Positions 1 through 8,996 of a stretch of 22,844 nucleotides of DNA are shown piece after piece. The notes beneath the pieces are model-generated. The model saw only the letters and a program-made list of their open reading frames with translations. It was not told where the DNA came from and made no database searches. The stretch lies in NCBI GenBank assembly GCA_964058845.1, contig CAXKVR010000602.1, positions 1 through 22,844 on the forward strand, in the 5' to 3' direction. The stretch's first letter is position 1, and the number at the start of each line of letters is the position of its first letter. The translations under genes were made by a program, and so were the position numbers. This DNA comes from Carex sylvatica (taxonomy: Eukaryota > Streptophyta > Magnoliopsida > Poales > Cyperaceae).

Positions 1-100
1 TGCTAGCTTGACTATTTTGTAAATTATGCATAAAAAAGCTCTAGTCAAATCCATGTTTAGAGTACAATTGACTTTGGAATTTTCTCAATATGAAAAATAG

Positions 101-1454
101 AAGAAAGAGAGTGGAAAGAGGAGAAAGGATGAACATAACCTAGCTAAGAAGAGCAAGGATAAAAAGGTGACTTCTAATCCCGAGCCTTCAAGTTTTGAAT
201 GTTATCCAAAATTTTAAACAGTATGATATTACCTGGTTAAATTTGTGGCAAGCCAGTGGTAGATTAACTATTGATATGACACCAGAAGAAGCTAGCATAT
301 GCCTGGTTTGAATCAAATCTGAATTCTCTATAAACTGTAACTAATATAAAATTATAAGGGAAAAGTGCTTTGCTCCAGAACCAGACATCTAAAGTTGGTT
401 GCTTGATTACAGAAAACAGAAATTGCAGTTTTCATCTCAATAAAACAAATGAACAAGGCTTAACCTAAATCTGCAAATATGCTCAGGAGTCTACTAGTAC
501 TAGATATAAGTACCAAAATCAAATGCAATATGCAATTAGGACCTATTTGCTAATTGTGACTAATGAAACTGTAATTTCAGGAAAAGGTCTCAGATTCGTC
601 GACAAAACCAGCATCTAGTGTAGTGGGTCGATCCAATATGCCCTCATACCAGCTTCCTGTTCTTCCCATTGATGATGATGATATACCGCTTAAAAGTATG
701 TTTTTTTAAAACAAAAAGTTTATTCATAGGGATTATTTGATCAATTAATAATTTGTGCAACCTAGCAACTAATAAAACTGCAGACCAATATCTATTGTGA
801 CATTGATGAAAAATGTATATATTCCAACCTTCGATTCCTCAATTGCACGAAACATTTATTGTGAATATAAGTTCCATTCTTTAGTCTATTGAAGTAGAGT
901 CCTGTTAATATTCTTTTGTGTTCAGCAATAGGAGGGCCAACTGGAGATCTCCTGGAGAATAATGCTCAAGCATTAAATCAGATCTCTTCTAACATTACTA
1001 GCATGCAGGTGCTTTTCTCTATCAGCCCTCTGTTTCCGCAAGATGTTTCTTTCACACTAATAGTTTTTGGGGTTGAAGTTCTTATAGAGATTTTCATTTT
1101 TGGTGGCAGATTCAGGAGAATATCAAACTATTCTGCAAAACACGAGATAACATCCTTGCTATCTTGAAAGAGTATGCATTTAGTGTTCCTTTTCTACTTA
1201 AAATTTTTAATATTAGAAGTTTTGTTTTCTTGTAGATTTAGATATTACCATACCAACTGATACCGGCATAATCGAGCCAGTAGTGTATCAGCAGGATGTA
1301 TAAATATACATGGAACCCAAATCTCACATAGTATTTGTGATGCAGGATGAATGATGTACCGGACATAATGAAGCAGATGCCCCCTCTTCCCGTCAAACTT
1401 GATGAAGAACTTGCTAATTCTATACTCCCGAGAAATAATGCATCCATGAAATAG
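101..1454 (+). CDS. 3' exons of a basic plant protein, possibly TRF-like/Myb type (5'-partial)
   Basis: Five exons can be joined in one frame with GT-AG borders: 101-166, 581-695, 926-1008, 1110-1171 and 1346-1454 (stop TAG 1452-1454). The protein tail starts with a Lys/Arg-rich stretch (KKESGKRRKDEHN, then KKSKDKK) that looks like a nuclear localisation signal. It continues with a linker ending in DDDDIPLK, a block beginning IGGPTGDLLENN, and a helical segment IQENIKLFCKTRDNILAILK followed by VPDIMKQMPPLPV. Preservation of phase over four introns strongly supports a real host gene. The acceptor of the first exon (AAAAATAG at 93-100) is the weakest border. The C-terminal block resembles, from memory, tails of plant TRF-like/Myb nuclear proteins, but the DNA-binding part lies outside the window and the family is unproven. 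The gene is convergent with the TRAF-type gene. Confidence 0.72.
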
Positions 1455-2259
1455 AGACACGTCCTTGTCTGTGCATATTTATCATGCAAGTATTGCAAGT
1501 TAAAAGTAGATGCGACAAATAAAACACGAAAGCAGCAACCTGACACAGGTTTTCCTACCAGCTAAATCAGAGGCTGGTTTAATTTGTAGATCTTGGTTAC
1601 ACCACCAACAATCCTTTTACTGCCCCCCTTTTTATGTTTTTTTTTTCTCTTTGTTTGGTTAATTGTCTAGGTGATCTGCAAATAATGTTCTGTTATGGAC
1701 TTCTTAAATGTTAAGATGTCTATGTTAGTTTTTGTAGATGCTATGTCTAATAAATTATTTTTTGTAAATCATAGCTCGTTAGACTAGAAATGTAATAAGT
1801 TGCTTCATGTTATTCTCTGGTTGGTAGATATTTTTTAATGGGCTCTTCAGATTGGATCAAAATAAATGTTAGGTTCAACACGCTGTTGTCGAATAATTGA
1901 GATATTTTATTCTTTAGTTAAGAAAATGCAATAATATTAACAGTTATCACCTATTGAGCAGCATTTATCTTAGTCAATACATGGCAGAAGCTGATTTGAC
2001 TTTTTCTCTTTATAATGATCATCAACATTATTAGTTTATTACATTGCATAACCAAGGTTGGAGAACCTTTGTAATATAAATGAACTTGCATCTGCTATGA
2101 TGCACGACTGAAATCTTGAGAAAAAGAAAGAGCATAGTCACACCAACAAATTAAATGATCGAAATATATTCACAAACAAAACGAAAAGACATTCTTGGTA
2201 TGAAATTTACAATTCAAGTATGCAGCCAGCTGATTATGAATGTTTTTCGAAAGGCAAAA
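1455..2259. other. Convergent intergenic region / 3' UTRs
   Basis: This spacer lies between two convergent stop codons (1454 on plus, 2260 on minus) and should hold both 3' UTRs. It is AT-rich, with a poly-T run near 1630 and an AATAAA-like string (taataaattatt, about 1749) that could serve as poly(A) signal for the plus-strand gene. I see no coding region or RNA gene; apparent ORFs here are antisense shadows of the last exon at 1346-1454. Confidence 0.5.
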
Positions 2260-4405
2260 TCAACCTTTTGCAGATTTACTGAGCTCTCTTTCGAGCTTTT
2301 TAATCTTTGAGTCTTGTTCCTTGAGCAAGTTTTCAAGTTTTTTTGACTTCACTTCCTGTTCTTTCAATAAAAGAGTCATCGTTCTCATATCCAATGCTCC
2401 TGACATTTCATCCAAACTCTGTGACTGCTTGCCAAAAATAAAATGATGTTAACAATTTAACATGGCCAGTTTTATGTATTGTACTAATGGTTACCAATTT
2501 GTATCTAGCTATAAAAAATCAGTGACTTTATTTTATAAAGATGATGGTGTGGACCAAGCCATATCCTATTCATGTCATTTTCTATGTTTGATCTCATAAC
2601 TGAGGGTTTGGTGCAACTACTGATCCAACTGAATACCATGGTAATATCCTAATTCTGAATTCTGGCATATGCTATTAATACATAATCCACTGCATTCTGC
2701 ATAGGACATAAATGAGGGAGTAATAGAATGATAACTTCTTTTGATGTACTGCACCATACCAAGAGTACCCTATCCATGTCATCAGTGTTGTATGTACAAT
2801 TAGCTAATTGAGACCTAATTAATGCATGATTTTTGGTAAGCACACTTTAATGTATTTCACGGAATATAATTTTACTAGTTAATCTATTTTATGGAAAGGA
2901 CTATGGACTGATTTAACATGATATTCTTTTTTTGGTCTGTAGAACTAATTTTTTGGGGACAAATTCAACCTTTTTATTCTGGAAAAATACTTTTGGAAAA
3001 AGAAAAAAACAGTTTGATTTATTTAAATTCTTTTCATATGAACAAGTGATTAGGGATTTGAGTTTTGGAAAAACATGGCAAAGAACACAAGGGAAAGAAA
3101 AAAATTGAAAAGAGAAGGGGTTCAGATTCAGAAGAGATTCATTTTTATATAGTTCCTTAATGAGGCAGTACTCAGTTTGAAAATGCTAGGAAATATGAAA
3201 ATTTAAATAAAAGGGCAGAACTGTAAAAGTGGTCATTTAGTGTAAAGAATTGATATAAATTAAACGTATTTGCAAAATAATTTGTACGAGTAAAGAGTGC
3301 TCTAAGCAGAAATGGTAAGCTCAAATGGAAATACTACCTTCTCCAGAAGTTGCACACGCTGCTTCAAATCCTCGTTAAAATTTCCCTGTCTCTGCACTGC
3401 CCGAAGCACACAAATCAGGTGCTGTTGCACATACTCACCACAGTGTTTCTCAAGAGAGATGCAAGGGAAAGCCGACTCACATCCAACATTGTAAAAGGGG
3501 CAATTGATAAGCCGCATTTTACAAATTGTACTGCAATGCTTCTCCATTTCATACCGTACAACCCACTCACCACATCCTTGGTCGCATGGCAAAACTTTGA
3601 AGGGACATGTGGAATCATGGCTGACAAGTCGAATTGCAGAGAAAACAGCTCCGCACCCTTCGTTTTTGCAACTCACCGGCCTAAACTCACAATTTTCTCT
3701 GTGAAGTTCAAATTTTGATTCGGTGTCGAATTTCTCGGGGCAGTGGAAGGTCCCTTTTATGTCCATATTTCTTAGCAGAACCGCTGAAATTGATCGAAAG
3801 CTGTTAGACTCTGCAATTTGGTGGGCCGTGTCGTCGATCTTCGCCTCACGGGTCTCACTCGAAATCCAACCAGAAACTCGTACAAGCAAACTCCTCTTTG
3901 ACCCAATAAAAACCTCAATCAATTCTGATATGTATTCAACTGGGTTCGTAGACGCCTTTTTAATTTGTTCTAAATTTTCATCGGCTTCAACAGAGAATTC
4001 TGATAAAAGCATTTCAGTTTTTTCAATGAGGTATTCTACCATTTCTTTACTTACTTCGGGAGCGACAGCAGTGGGTCCCCTGAACAGATCGCTGGCTGTT
4101 TTCTCCACACAAGCTGTGGCCAAACCATGGAGTAAAACTTCTTCTATTTTGTGTACAATATCAATGTCACAATGTTTGCATGGTAATAAAGAGTATTCTT
4201 CATTATTTTCTGCAACTTGTGCTTCAACTTCGGGTTCCTGTTCTATTACCAGGGAAGCTGCAACTTTGGGTTCCTGTTCTATTACCGGGGCAACTGCAAC
4301 ATCTGGTTCCTGCTCTATTACCGGGTCAGCTGCAACTTCGGGTTCATGTTCTATTACCGGATCAGCTGCAACTTCAGGTTTCCATTCTATTACCGGGTCA
4401 TCCAT
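2260..4405 (-). CDS. TRAF-type zinc-finger protein, two exons
   Basis: Exon 1 runs from ATG 4405 to 3338 (356 codons) and exon 2 from 2427 to the TGA at 2260-2262 (55 codons plus stop), giving about 411 residues. The donor reads GAAG|GTAGT and the acceptor GGCAAG|CAG in minus sense, and the phase is preserved across the 910-bp intron. Residues 1-60 are five 12-residue repeats of the type DPVIEQEPEVAA. About 75-220 is an acidic helical region that opens with a CKHCD pair. About 225-330 carries Cys/His clusters (FHCPEKFD, CEFRPVSCKNEGCGAVF, CPFKVLPCDQGCGEWV, CPFYNVGCESAFP) typical of TRAF-type zinc fingers. Exon 2 is a Lys/Glu-rich heptad-like coiled coil (LKEQEVKSKKLENLL). TRAF-type fingers usually mediate protein-protein contacts in signalling or ubiquitin complexes; the partner here is unknown. 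No TRAF/MATH domain is visible. The similar Arabidopsis 'TRAF-type zinc finger-related' proteins are my comparison from memory. Confidence 0.82.
2428..3337 (-). other. Intron of the TRAF-type gene
   Basis: The 910-bp intron lies between the zinc-finger exon and the coiled-coil exon. It is AT-rich and contains no convincing ORF. Two diverged copies of a short segment (around 2550-2580 and 2755-2785, sharing CCATGTCAT-type words) hint at an old local duplication. Confidence 0.7.
4226..4405 (-). repeat. 36-bp coding minisatellite, five units
   Basis: Five consecutive 36-bp units encode the DPVIEQEPEVAA-like repeats at the very N-terminus of the TRAF-type protein. In plus sense each unit carries a word like TTCTATTACCGGG. 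Units differ by a few substitutions (WKPEV, HEPEV, QEPDV, QEPKV, QEPEV) and all keep the frame, so the array has diverged under coding constraint. Confidence 0.85.
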
Positions 4406-4429
4406 TTAACTTTTATTTTAGGAGAACTT

Positions 4430-4875
4430 CTGTAGGATCTAATAAAAGGTAAAGGAAAGTATTTCAACAAGCATTGAAACAAAATAAGAAATTACAAAGA
4501 CACATACCCTACAATTGATGAACTTAAGATCTATAATCAAGCTGGTATATATGCTGAATTTTGTTTGTATATATAGGCCAATATATGTACGGTATTATAC
4601 ATACCAGTAATGATACTCCCCACACCAAATTACAATTTTCTTTGTAATTACAAAGGTAGTCTCGCCTCATTTACGAGATACAACACTGAAGAACCAAACA
4701 CATTTACTAATCCACGAAATATATATATAAAAAAAAAACAATGCTTAGAGTCGGATCAAGAAAATCTTGCAGTTCTGGATTGCATGCGACTAAGGTAATC
4801 AAATAGGGAAGTTGAACTTAACAATTGAAATCACATATGACAATAGTTGTTGATTTAAATTCAAGATAAACTTAC
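4430..4875 (-). other. Probable 5' UTR intron of the TRAF-type gene
   Basis: In minus sense a GTAAGT donor follows TTTCAT (boundary 4876|4875), and a CTACAG acceptor ends at 4430, about 25 bases before the ATG at 4405. The exon upstream of the donor (roughly 4990-4876) is pyrimidine-rich and less AT-biased than its surroundings, as expected for a plant leader. It is inferred from splice-site strings only. Confidence 0.5.
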
Positions 4876-5362
4876 ATGAAAGGATTTCTCAGAAGAGGCG
4901 ATTAACAAGATCTGTGGGGCGATATGATGCAGCTTCAGTGTTATATGGGAAGAGAGATCGTCAGAGAAGAGCTGAGTCAGGCGCGTGCTTCTATTTTTTC
5001 AACGATGGAATCGGTCCGTTGATGAAAAAAAAGAAGGTACTTTTTGCACTTGTACACTTCTAGAAAATGGATATTATCAACAGCTCCCTCCTAAAATTAG
5101 GAGCAAATGAGCAAAAGGAGGTACTTTTGCACTTATGCGCTTCTTTTACTTGTTTTTTACTTTTGACGAAAAGGAAATAGAAGAACATTGCTTGTTTTTC
5201 CTTATCTACTATCCTTTTCGGATGAGATAATTATTACGAAGAACAAAAGGTCTTATTACAGATATATGAAATGTTTATTATAAACATATTACTTCAAAAG
5301 TATAAAATTTTATATCGTTGCTACCATTATACTTTTTTATATAGAAAATATAGAATTATTCA
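4876..5362. other. Putative leader/promoter of the TRAF-type gene and AT-rich spacer
   Basis: The segment 4876-4990 is the likely first non-coding exon of the minus-strand gene. Beyond it are two near-copies of a ~28-bp string containing GGTACTTTTTGCACTT (about 5036 and 5120), then AT-rich sequence. I could not assign a TATA box with confidence and I see no ORF. Confidence 0.35.
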
Positions 5363-5775
5363 AAAATATTAATTATTCAAAAATCGTTAATATGTCTCTT
5401 TCAAATAAGAGGACAGAGTATTATTATAAAAATATATATATATATAGTGAAGAAAATTTCTTTTAGAAGATTTCTTCTTTCACTTTACGTTTTTGAAGAA
5501 ATAAAGTTTCAAATGGTACCTAAATGATACTTAAATAGGAACTAAAGAAAATAAAAATCGCATAAGATAGTCATCATTTAAGGGATTTTATTTTCTCTAT
5601 TTCCTGTTTAAGTATCATTTAGGTTCCATTTGGTACTTCGTTTCCTCAAAAACAGAGTGAAAGAAGAAATCTTCTAAAATAAATTTTCTTTCACCGTATT
5701 TTTTTAATATAATGATACTCTGGCCCTCTTATTTGAAAGAGATATTAACGATTTTTTGAAGAAATTAATTTTCCA
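5363..5775. mobile_element. Fold-back / MITE-like inverted repeat
   Basis: Two arms of about 190 bp are reverse complements of each other with scattered mismatches. The left arm (about 5363-5555) includes TCGTTAATATGTCTCTTTC and AGAAGATTTCTTCTTTCACT. The right arm (about 5585-5775) carries their complements (GAAAGAGATATTAACGA; AGTGAAAGAAGAAATCTTCT). The centre is a short loop around 5556-5585. There is no coding capacity. I see no clear target-site duplication, so the superfamily is not assigned. Confidence 0.75.
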
Positions 5776-5813
5776 GGACATTGTAAATTAAAAAACTTGT
5801 CCAGTAAAATTAA
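5764..5813. repeat. Short inverted repeat beside the fold-back element
   Basis: ATTAATTTTCCAGGACA is matched 16 bp later by TGTCCAGTAAAATTAAT, a 17-bp inverted repeat with two mismatches. It overlaps the outer edge of the fold-back element's right arm and may belong to a second small element. Confidence 0.6.
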
Positions 5814-5928
5814 TTTTAAACTAATATTCGAACACCTTCTATCTACTACTATGGCTTTTTGGTCTGTTTTTTTAATAATTTTTTAATCATGGCTTTCCAT
5901 ATTACAAATATTGCTTCCTACAAGCAGA

Positions 5929-5975
5929 CACTACTAGAATTTGAACTATTTGCGTGGAACAAAAAATGTTCTTTT
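5929..5975 (+). mobile_element. Possible CACTA-type transposon terminus
   Basis: CACTACTAGAATTTGAACTA at 5929 resembles the CACTACTAGAA-type terminal inverted repeats of plant CACTA (En/Spm) elements. The following 170 bp has short words in both orientations (GTATGCAC, CATACAAA, GTATGGGA) reminiscent of subterminal repeats. I found no convincing opposite terminus with a 3-bp duplication, so this is at most a remnant. Confidence 0.3.
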
Positions 5976-6834
5976 GTATGCACTATCCGTGCAATTGATA
6001 CCAACTGCATGGACATCCCATACAAATGAGTTCATACAGTTAATATTAATGGTAATGATCCTTATTTGCATTGGGCCTATACAAAAACCATACTGTCGTA
6101 TGGGACGCTAATAAAAATCTGAGAGCTGACACTACCCTTCTGTTTTGTTAGTGTTTGGTTTATGTATTTGTATGAATTTGTGAAAATTATTATTTTTTCA
6201 ACGAGATCTACTAACAAAAAATCTTCTTTTAACTTAAAGGACCCTTAAAAATTAAAATACTTTATTAGACACGAACCATTAATTTCATTTTTATATTATT
6301 ATTTTATCTTCTTTTTATCTAAAAAGAGTTTCTCGAATTATTTATTTTCTTTTGGTTTGATTTTTCTGTTTTTTTTTCTTTTCTTGGTTGTTCCTTTATA
6401 TTTATCTCAATACGACGATCAATTAATTTGTGAAGTTATAATGAACAGTTATATGTTAATAAACAATCTACTTAGTATATAGATCTATTGGCTATTGACT
6501 GTTCAAGTCTTTCTATTATGTACCAATACCAATAGGTTTATACCAGTGGCAAGATGATTTATATTATTCTTTTTACTTGTAAAATGATTATTTCTGAATA
6601 TTAATATTCAAAATCGCATTGACTCAAACAAGAAAACAACTCTGAGATTATTTATTTACTTTGTTTATTGCATAGTTGTTATTTTTTTTAAGAGTAAACA
6701 TAGTCGTAATTTTTTTTCTCTTGGGGTTTTGTGTGTGTGTTTATAGTAGAATTTAAGGATTAAAGTTTAGTATTTCTATTCGGTTGATCTTCTTTTTTGA
6801 CAACAAATATCCACCGATTTTTTATTAGTTAGTA
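5976..6834. other. AT-rich intergenic sequence without genes
   Basis: Low-GC sequence with poly-A/T runs and a short GT repeat near 6730. There is no ORF of note, no RNA gene and no recognisable element apart from the possible CACTA terminus to its left. Confidence 0.5.
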
Positions 6835-7294
6835 TAAATCAATGAGTAGAACTAGGGTGTTCTAAAGTTCACTAAGCTCATTGGTGAACTCTAGTTTAAA
6901 ACCCTTCAAATCAGTTTCATCAGCTTGGTGAACTTGAGTTTAAAACCCTTCAAATTGATTTTAAATGACGAATCCGAACCGTTGAAATTCACCTACCTTA
7001 CGAGTGATACGTCTATATATGAAAATTTTAAACATTCGAATTAATTTAGTATAAAGTCAAGCTGTCAAAATTAGAAGATTAATAAATTAATTTTAATGCA
7101 TTCATTTTTTGAATATTTTTTGATCACTTGGCTCTATGCAAAATTAATTTTTTTTACATGAAGACACATCACTCGTAAAGTAGGCGGATTTCAACGGTTC
7201 GGATTTGCCGTTTAAAACCAATTTGACAAATTTTAAATTTGAGTTCAAAAGACTTGGTGAACTTAAAAACACCCTAATTCTACTCTAAATCAAT
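6835..7294. mobile_element. Mutator-type MITE with long TIRs and 9-bp target duplication
   Basis: The element spans 6844-7285 and is flanked by a perfect 9-bp direct repeat TAAATCAAT (6835-6843 and 7286-7294). The ends are inverted: GAGTAGAACTAGGGTGTT on the left and AACACCCTAATTCTACTC on the right. Similarity continues inward for roughly 140-180 bp, including CGAATCCGAACCGTTGAAAT against its complement on the right. Long TIRs plus a 9-bp duplication are the hallmark of non-autonomous Mutator-like elements. The left arm is longer because of an internal duplication. No coding capacity. Confidence 0.88.
6881..6960 (+). repeat. Direct duplication inside the MITE left arm
   Basis: Two copies of about 36 bp (6881-6916 and 6925-6960), each starting TTGGTGAACT and containing TTTAAAACCCTTCAAAT, lie 44 bp apart. 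The right arm has only one counterpart, so the duplication explains the asymmetry of the arms. Confidence 0.75.
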
Positions 7295-7596
7295 ACATAT
7301 ATCAGTCCATACTAATACATATACCAGTACACCAATACACAATTCAGTCCATATCAATATATATATCAGAACAACTGAACACCATTTGACAAAATTAAGC
7401 AAGGAAAAAAAAAAATAGACATACAAACATAGTATAGGAGCCAACCGATTGTCGCTGTAGTAGGGTTGTTATCTTTTTTGAGTGAAGTTAGTCACAACTC
7501 ACAAATGAATAAGAATGAAAAATACATTTTTTTTTCTCCACAATTTAAAATCATAAATACATATTTCAAAAAAAGTAAGTGAGAAGGTGATGTCAT
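7295..7596. other. AT-rich spacer with degenerate CAATACATAT repeats
   Basis: The first ~75 bp repeat words such as CAATACATATATCAGTCCAT in several diverged versions. The rest is AT-rich with poly-A and poly-T runs. I see no gene. Confidence 0.45.
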
Positions 7597-8105
7597 TAGG
7601 GGTGTTCATTGGGTCCGATTTATTCGGTTTTGAACCGAACCGAATTAGTTTGGTTCAAACGGTTCGGTTTGTTCGATTTAATGGTTCAGTTTGGTTTGTT
7701 TTTTATAACCGAATTATAACTTCGGTTCGGTTCAGTTTGGTTTAAAAATTTTCAAAACTAAAATAACCGAACTGACCGAACTTTTATATAATATGAATTT
7801 GATCCGAACCGCCCCGGTTTATTTTTAAATATCTTAATTTATTTCTTAATAATCCTATTTATTTCTAAATATCTTAGTTTATTTCTTAATACTCTGGTTT
7901 ATTTCTTAATTTACTTCGGTTTATTATAAATCAATTATTTTAAATAAAAAATTAATATATTTCGGTTTGAACTGAACAAACCTAACAAACCGAAATAAAA
8001 CTTCGGTTAGGTTCGGTTGCAATGCTAATTCGGTTCGATTCAGTTCTATTTTTAAAACCGAATTATAACTTTAGTTTGCCAAGTTCGGTTCGGTTTCAAC
8101 CGAGA
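7597..8105. repeat. AACCGAA/TTCGGTT-rich block, probably a degenerate non-autonomous transposon
   Basis: The block opens with TAGGGGTGTTC at 7597, a start seen in many plant non-autonomous (hAT-like) repeats. It is packed with GGTTCGGTT and AACCGAACC words in both orientations to about 8105. The mixed orientations give strong self-complementarity. No matching GAACACCCCTA end or 8-bp duplication was found, so boundaries and superfamily are uncertain. Confidence 0.5.
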
Positions 8106-8189
8106 ATTTTTTTTATAAACCATAAATAATTAAATGAAATTTACGATATCAACATGATTGTTTTTTTTTTAAAACTATAAGTGCTAGAC

Positions 8190-8234
8190 AGACCGTTCGG
8201 TCCCACGCTGCCTTTTCCTTAGACCGAACGGTCT
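8190..8234. repeat. GACCGAACGGTC palindrome pair
   Basis: AGACCGTTCGGTC (8190-8202) and AGACCGAACGGTCT (8221-8234) are each nearly self-complementary and also complementary to one another. They are separated by 18 bp. Confidence 0.8.
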
Positions 8235-8326
8235 CAACTTCTTCTTTTTTTCATTTTTTCCAATTCTTTTTCATTTTTTCACGATGGATGCACAATTTCT
8301 GCCACAGAAGAACCGCCATTTTCTCC

Positions 8327-8388
8327 AGACCGAACGGACCGTTCGGTCTCTATTTTTTTTTCTCCAGACCGGACGGTTGGTTCGATCT
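8327..8388. repeat. 23-bp perfect palindrome and its diverged tandem copy
   Basis: Positions 8327-8349 form an inverted repeat of 11-bp arms (AGACCGAACGG / CCGTTCGGTCT) around a central A. A duplicated, mutated copy with surrounding CTCC and poly-T follows at 8366-8388. Cytosine-to-thymine-like changes have broken the symmetry of the second copy. Confidence 0.8.
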
Positions 8389-8465
8389 CTATCTTTTTTT
8401 CTTTTTCTCCTACTTTTTCTCTCTATATTTTTTCTTCTAATATTACTGTTTCTATCATTTTTGCA

Positions 8466-8672
8466 ACCGATTTTTGTTTGTTCCCTGTGCTTTTTGTAAA
8501 TAATTTTAAAATAAAGATAAAGTAAATTTTTTAATTTTTCTAAAGAAATAATTATTACTATTTTGACTGAACCGATTTTTGTCTGTTCCGGCTTTTTTAA
8601 AATAATTTCAAAGTAAAAATAAAGTAAAATTTTTAATTTTTCTAAAGAAATAATTATTACTAGTTTGACTGA
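8466..8672 (+). repeat. Tandem duplication, ~105-bp and ~102-bp copies
   Basis: Copy one (8466-8570) and copy two (8571-8672) both start ACCGATTTTTG and both contain TCTAAAGAAATAATTATTAC followed by TTTGACTGA. They differ by scattered substitutions and small indels. No coding role is visible. Confidence 0.85.
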
Positions 8673-8705
8673 ACAAGTGTTATTATTGGCTCGAGAATTT
8701 TAATT

Positions 8706-8732
8706 GGAGACCGAATTAAGGATTCGGTCTCC
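8706..8732. repeat. GGAGACCGAAT inverted repeat upstream of the MULE TATA box
   Basis: GGAGACCGAAT (8706-8716) and ATTCGGTCTCC (8722-8732) are perfect 11-bp arms around a 5-nt spacer. The repeat ends 17 bp before a TATA-like box and shares GACCGAA with the palindromes at 8190-8388. Confidence 0.75.
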
Positions 8733-8749
8733 ATGTAATTTTTTTTCAA

Positions 8750-8757
8750 TATAAATA
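8750..8757 (+). promoter_or_regulatory. TATA-like box of the MULE transposase gene
   Basis: TATAAATA is followed by a pyrimidine-rich leader (TTCTTCTTTCCTCC), a typical plant promoter and transcription-start arrangement, about 245 bp before the first transposase ATG. Confidence 0.5.
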
Positions 8758-8906
8758 TCCATCTTCTTCTTTCCTCCAACAGACAATTGATTTCTTCTTC
8801 TCCACCATTTTGACCATTTTAAGCTAAAAACCAAGCTCTATCAAAATATTGTGTTTTTACAGATCGGCCTCTGCATTGTGTTGGTAGCTTTCATCTAAAG
8901 ATTGTA

Positions 8907-8993
8907 GTAAGTTTATTTTTTCAATTACGATCATATTTTAGGTTGTAAAATTGAAAATGATATCGACGATTGATTGTGATTTTTTTTGTTCAG
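8907..8993 (+). other. Probable 5' UTR intron of the MULE transposase gene
   Basis: GTAAGT at 8907-8912 and a T-rich tract ending TTGTTCAG at 8993 delimit an 87-bp intron of normal plant size, four bases (ATA, then A of ATG at 8997) before the transposase start. Inferred from splice strings. Confidence 0.5.
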
Positions 8994-8996
8994 ATA

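Noticed and set aside
3723..4409. 228-codon plus-strand ORF
   Set aside because: It is the antisense of the zinc-finger exon; the minus-strand reading has Cys/His motifs and spliced phase continuity.
5008..5018. TCGGTCCGTTG near the TRAF-type promoter as a member of the palindrome family
   Set aside because: A single 7-bp core without the TAC arms or a partner; likely chance.
6146..6156. TGTTAGTG as the second terminus of a CACTA element starting at 5929
   Set aside because: The inverted match to CACTACTAGAA is too short and the flanking 3-bp duplication is absent.
8284..8499. Leu/Phe-rich 71-residue ORF resembling a membrane peptide
   Set aside because: It translates a CT-rich low-complexity tract and palindromes, with no other sign of a gene.
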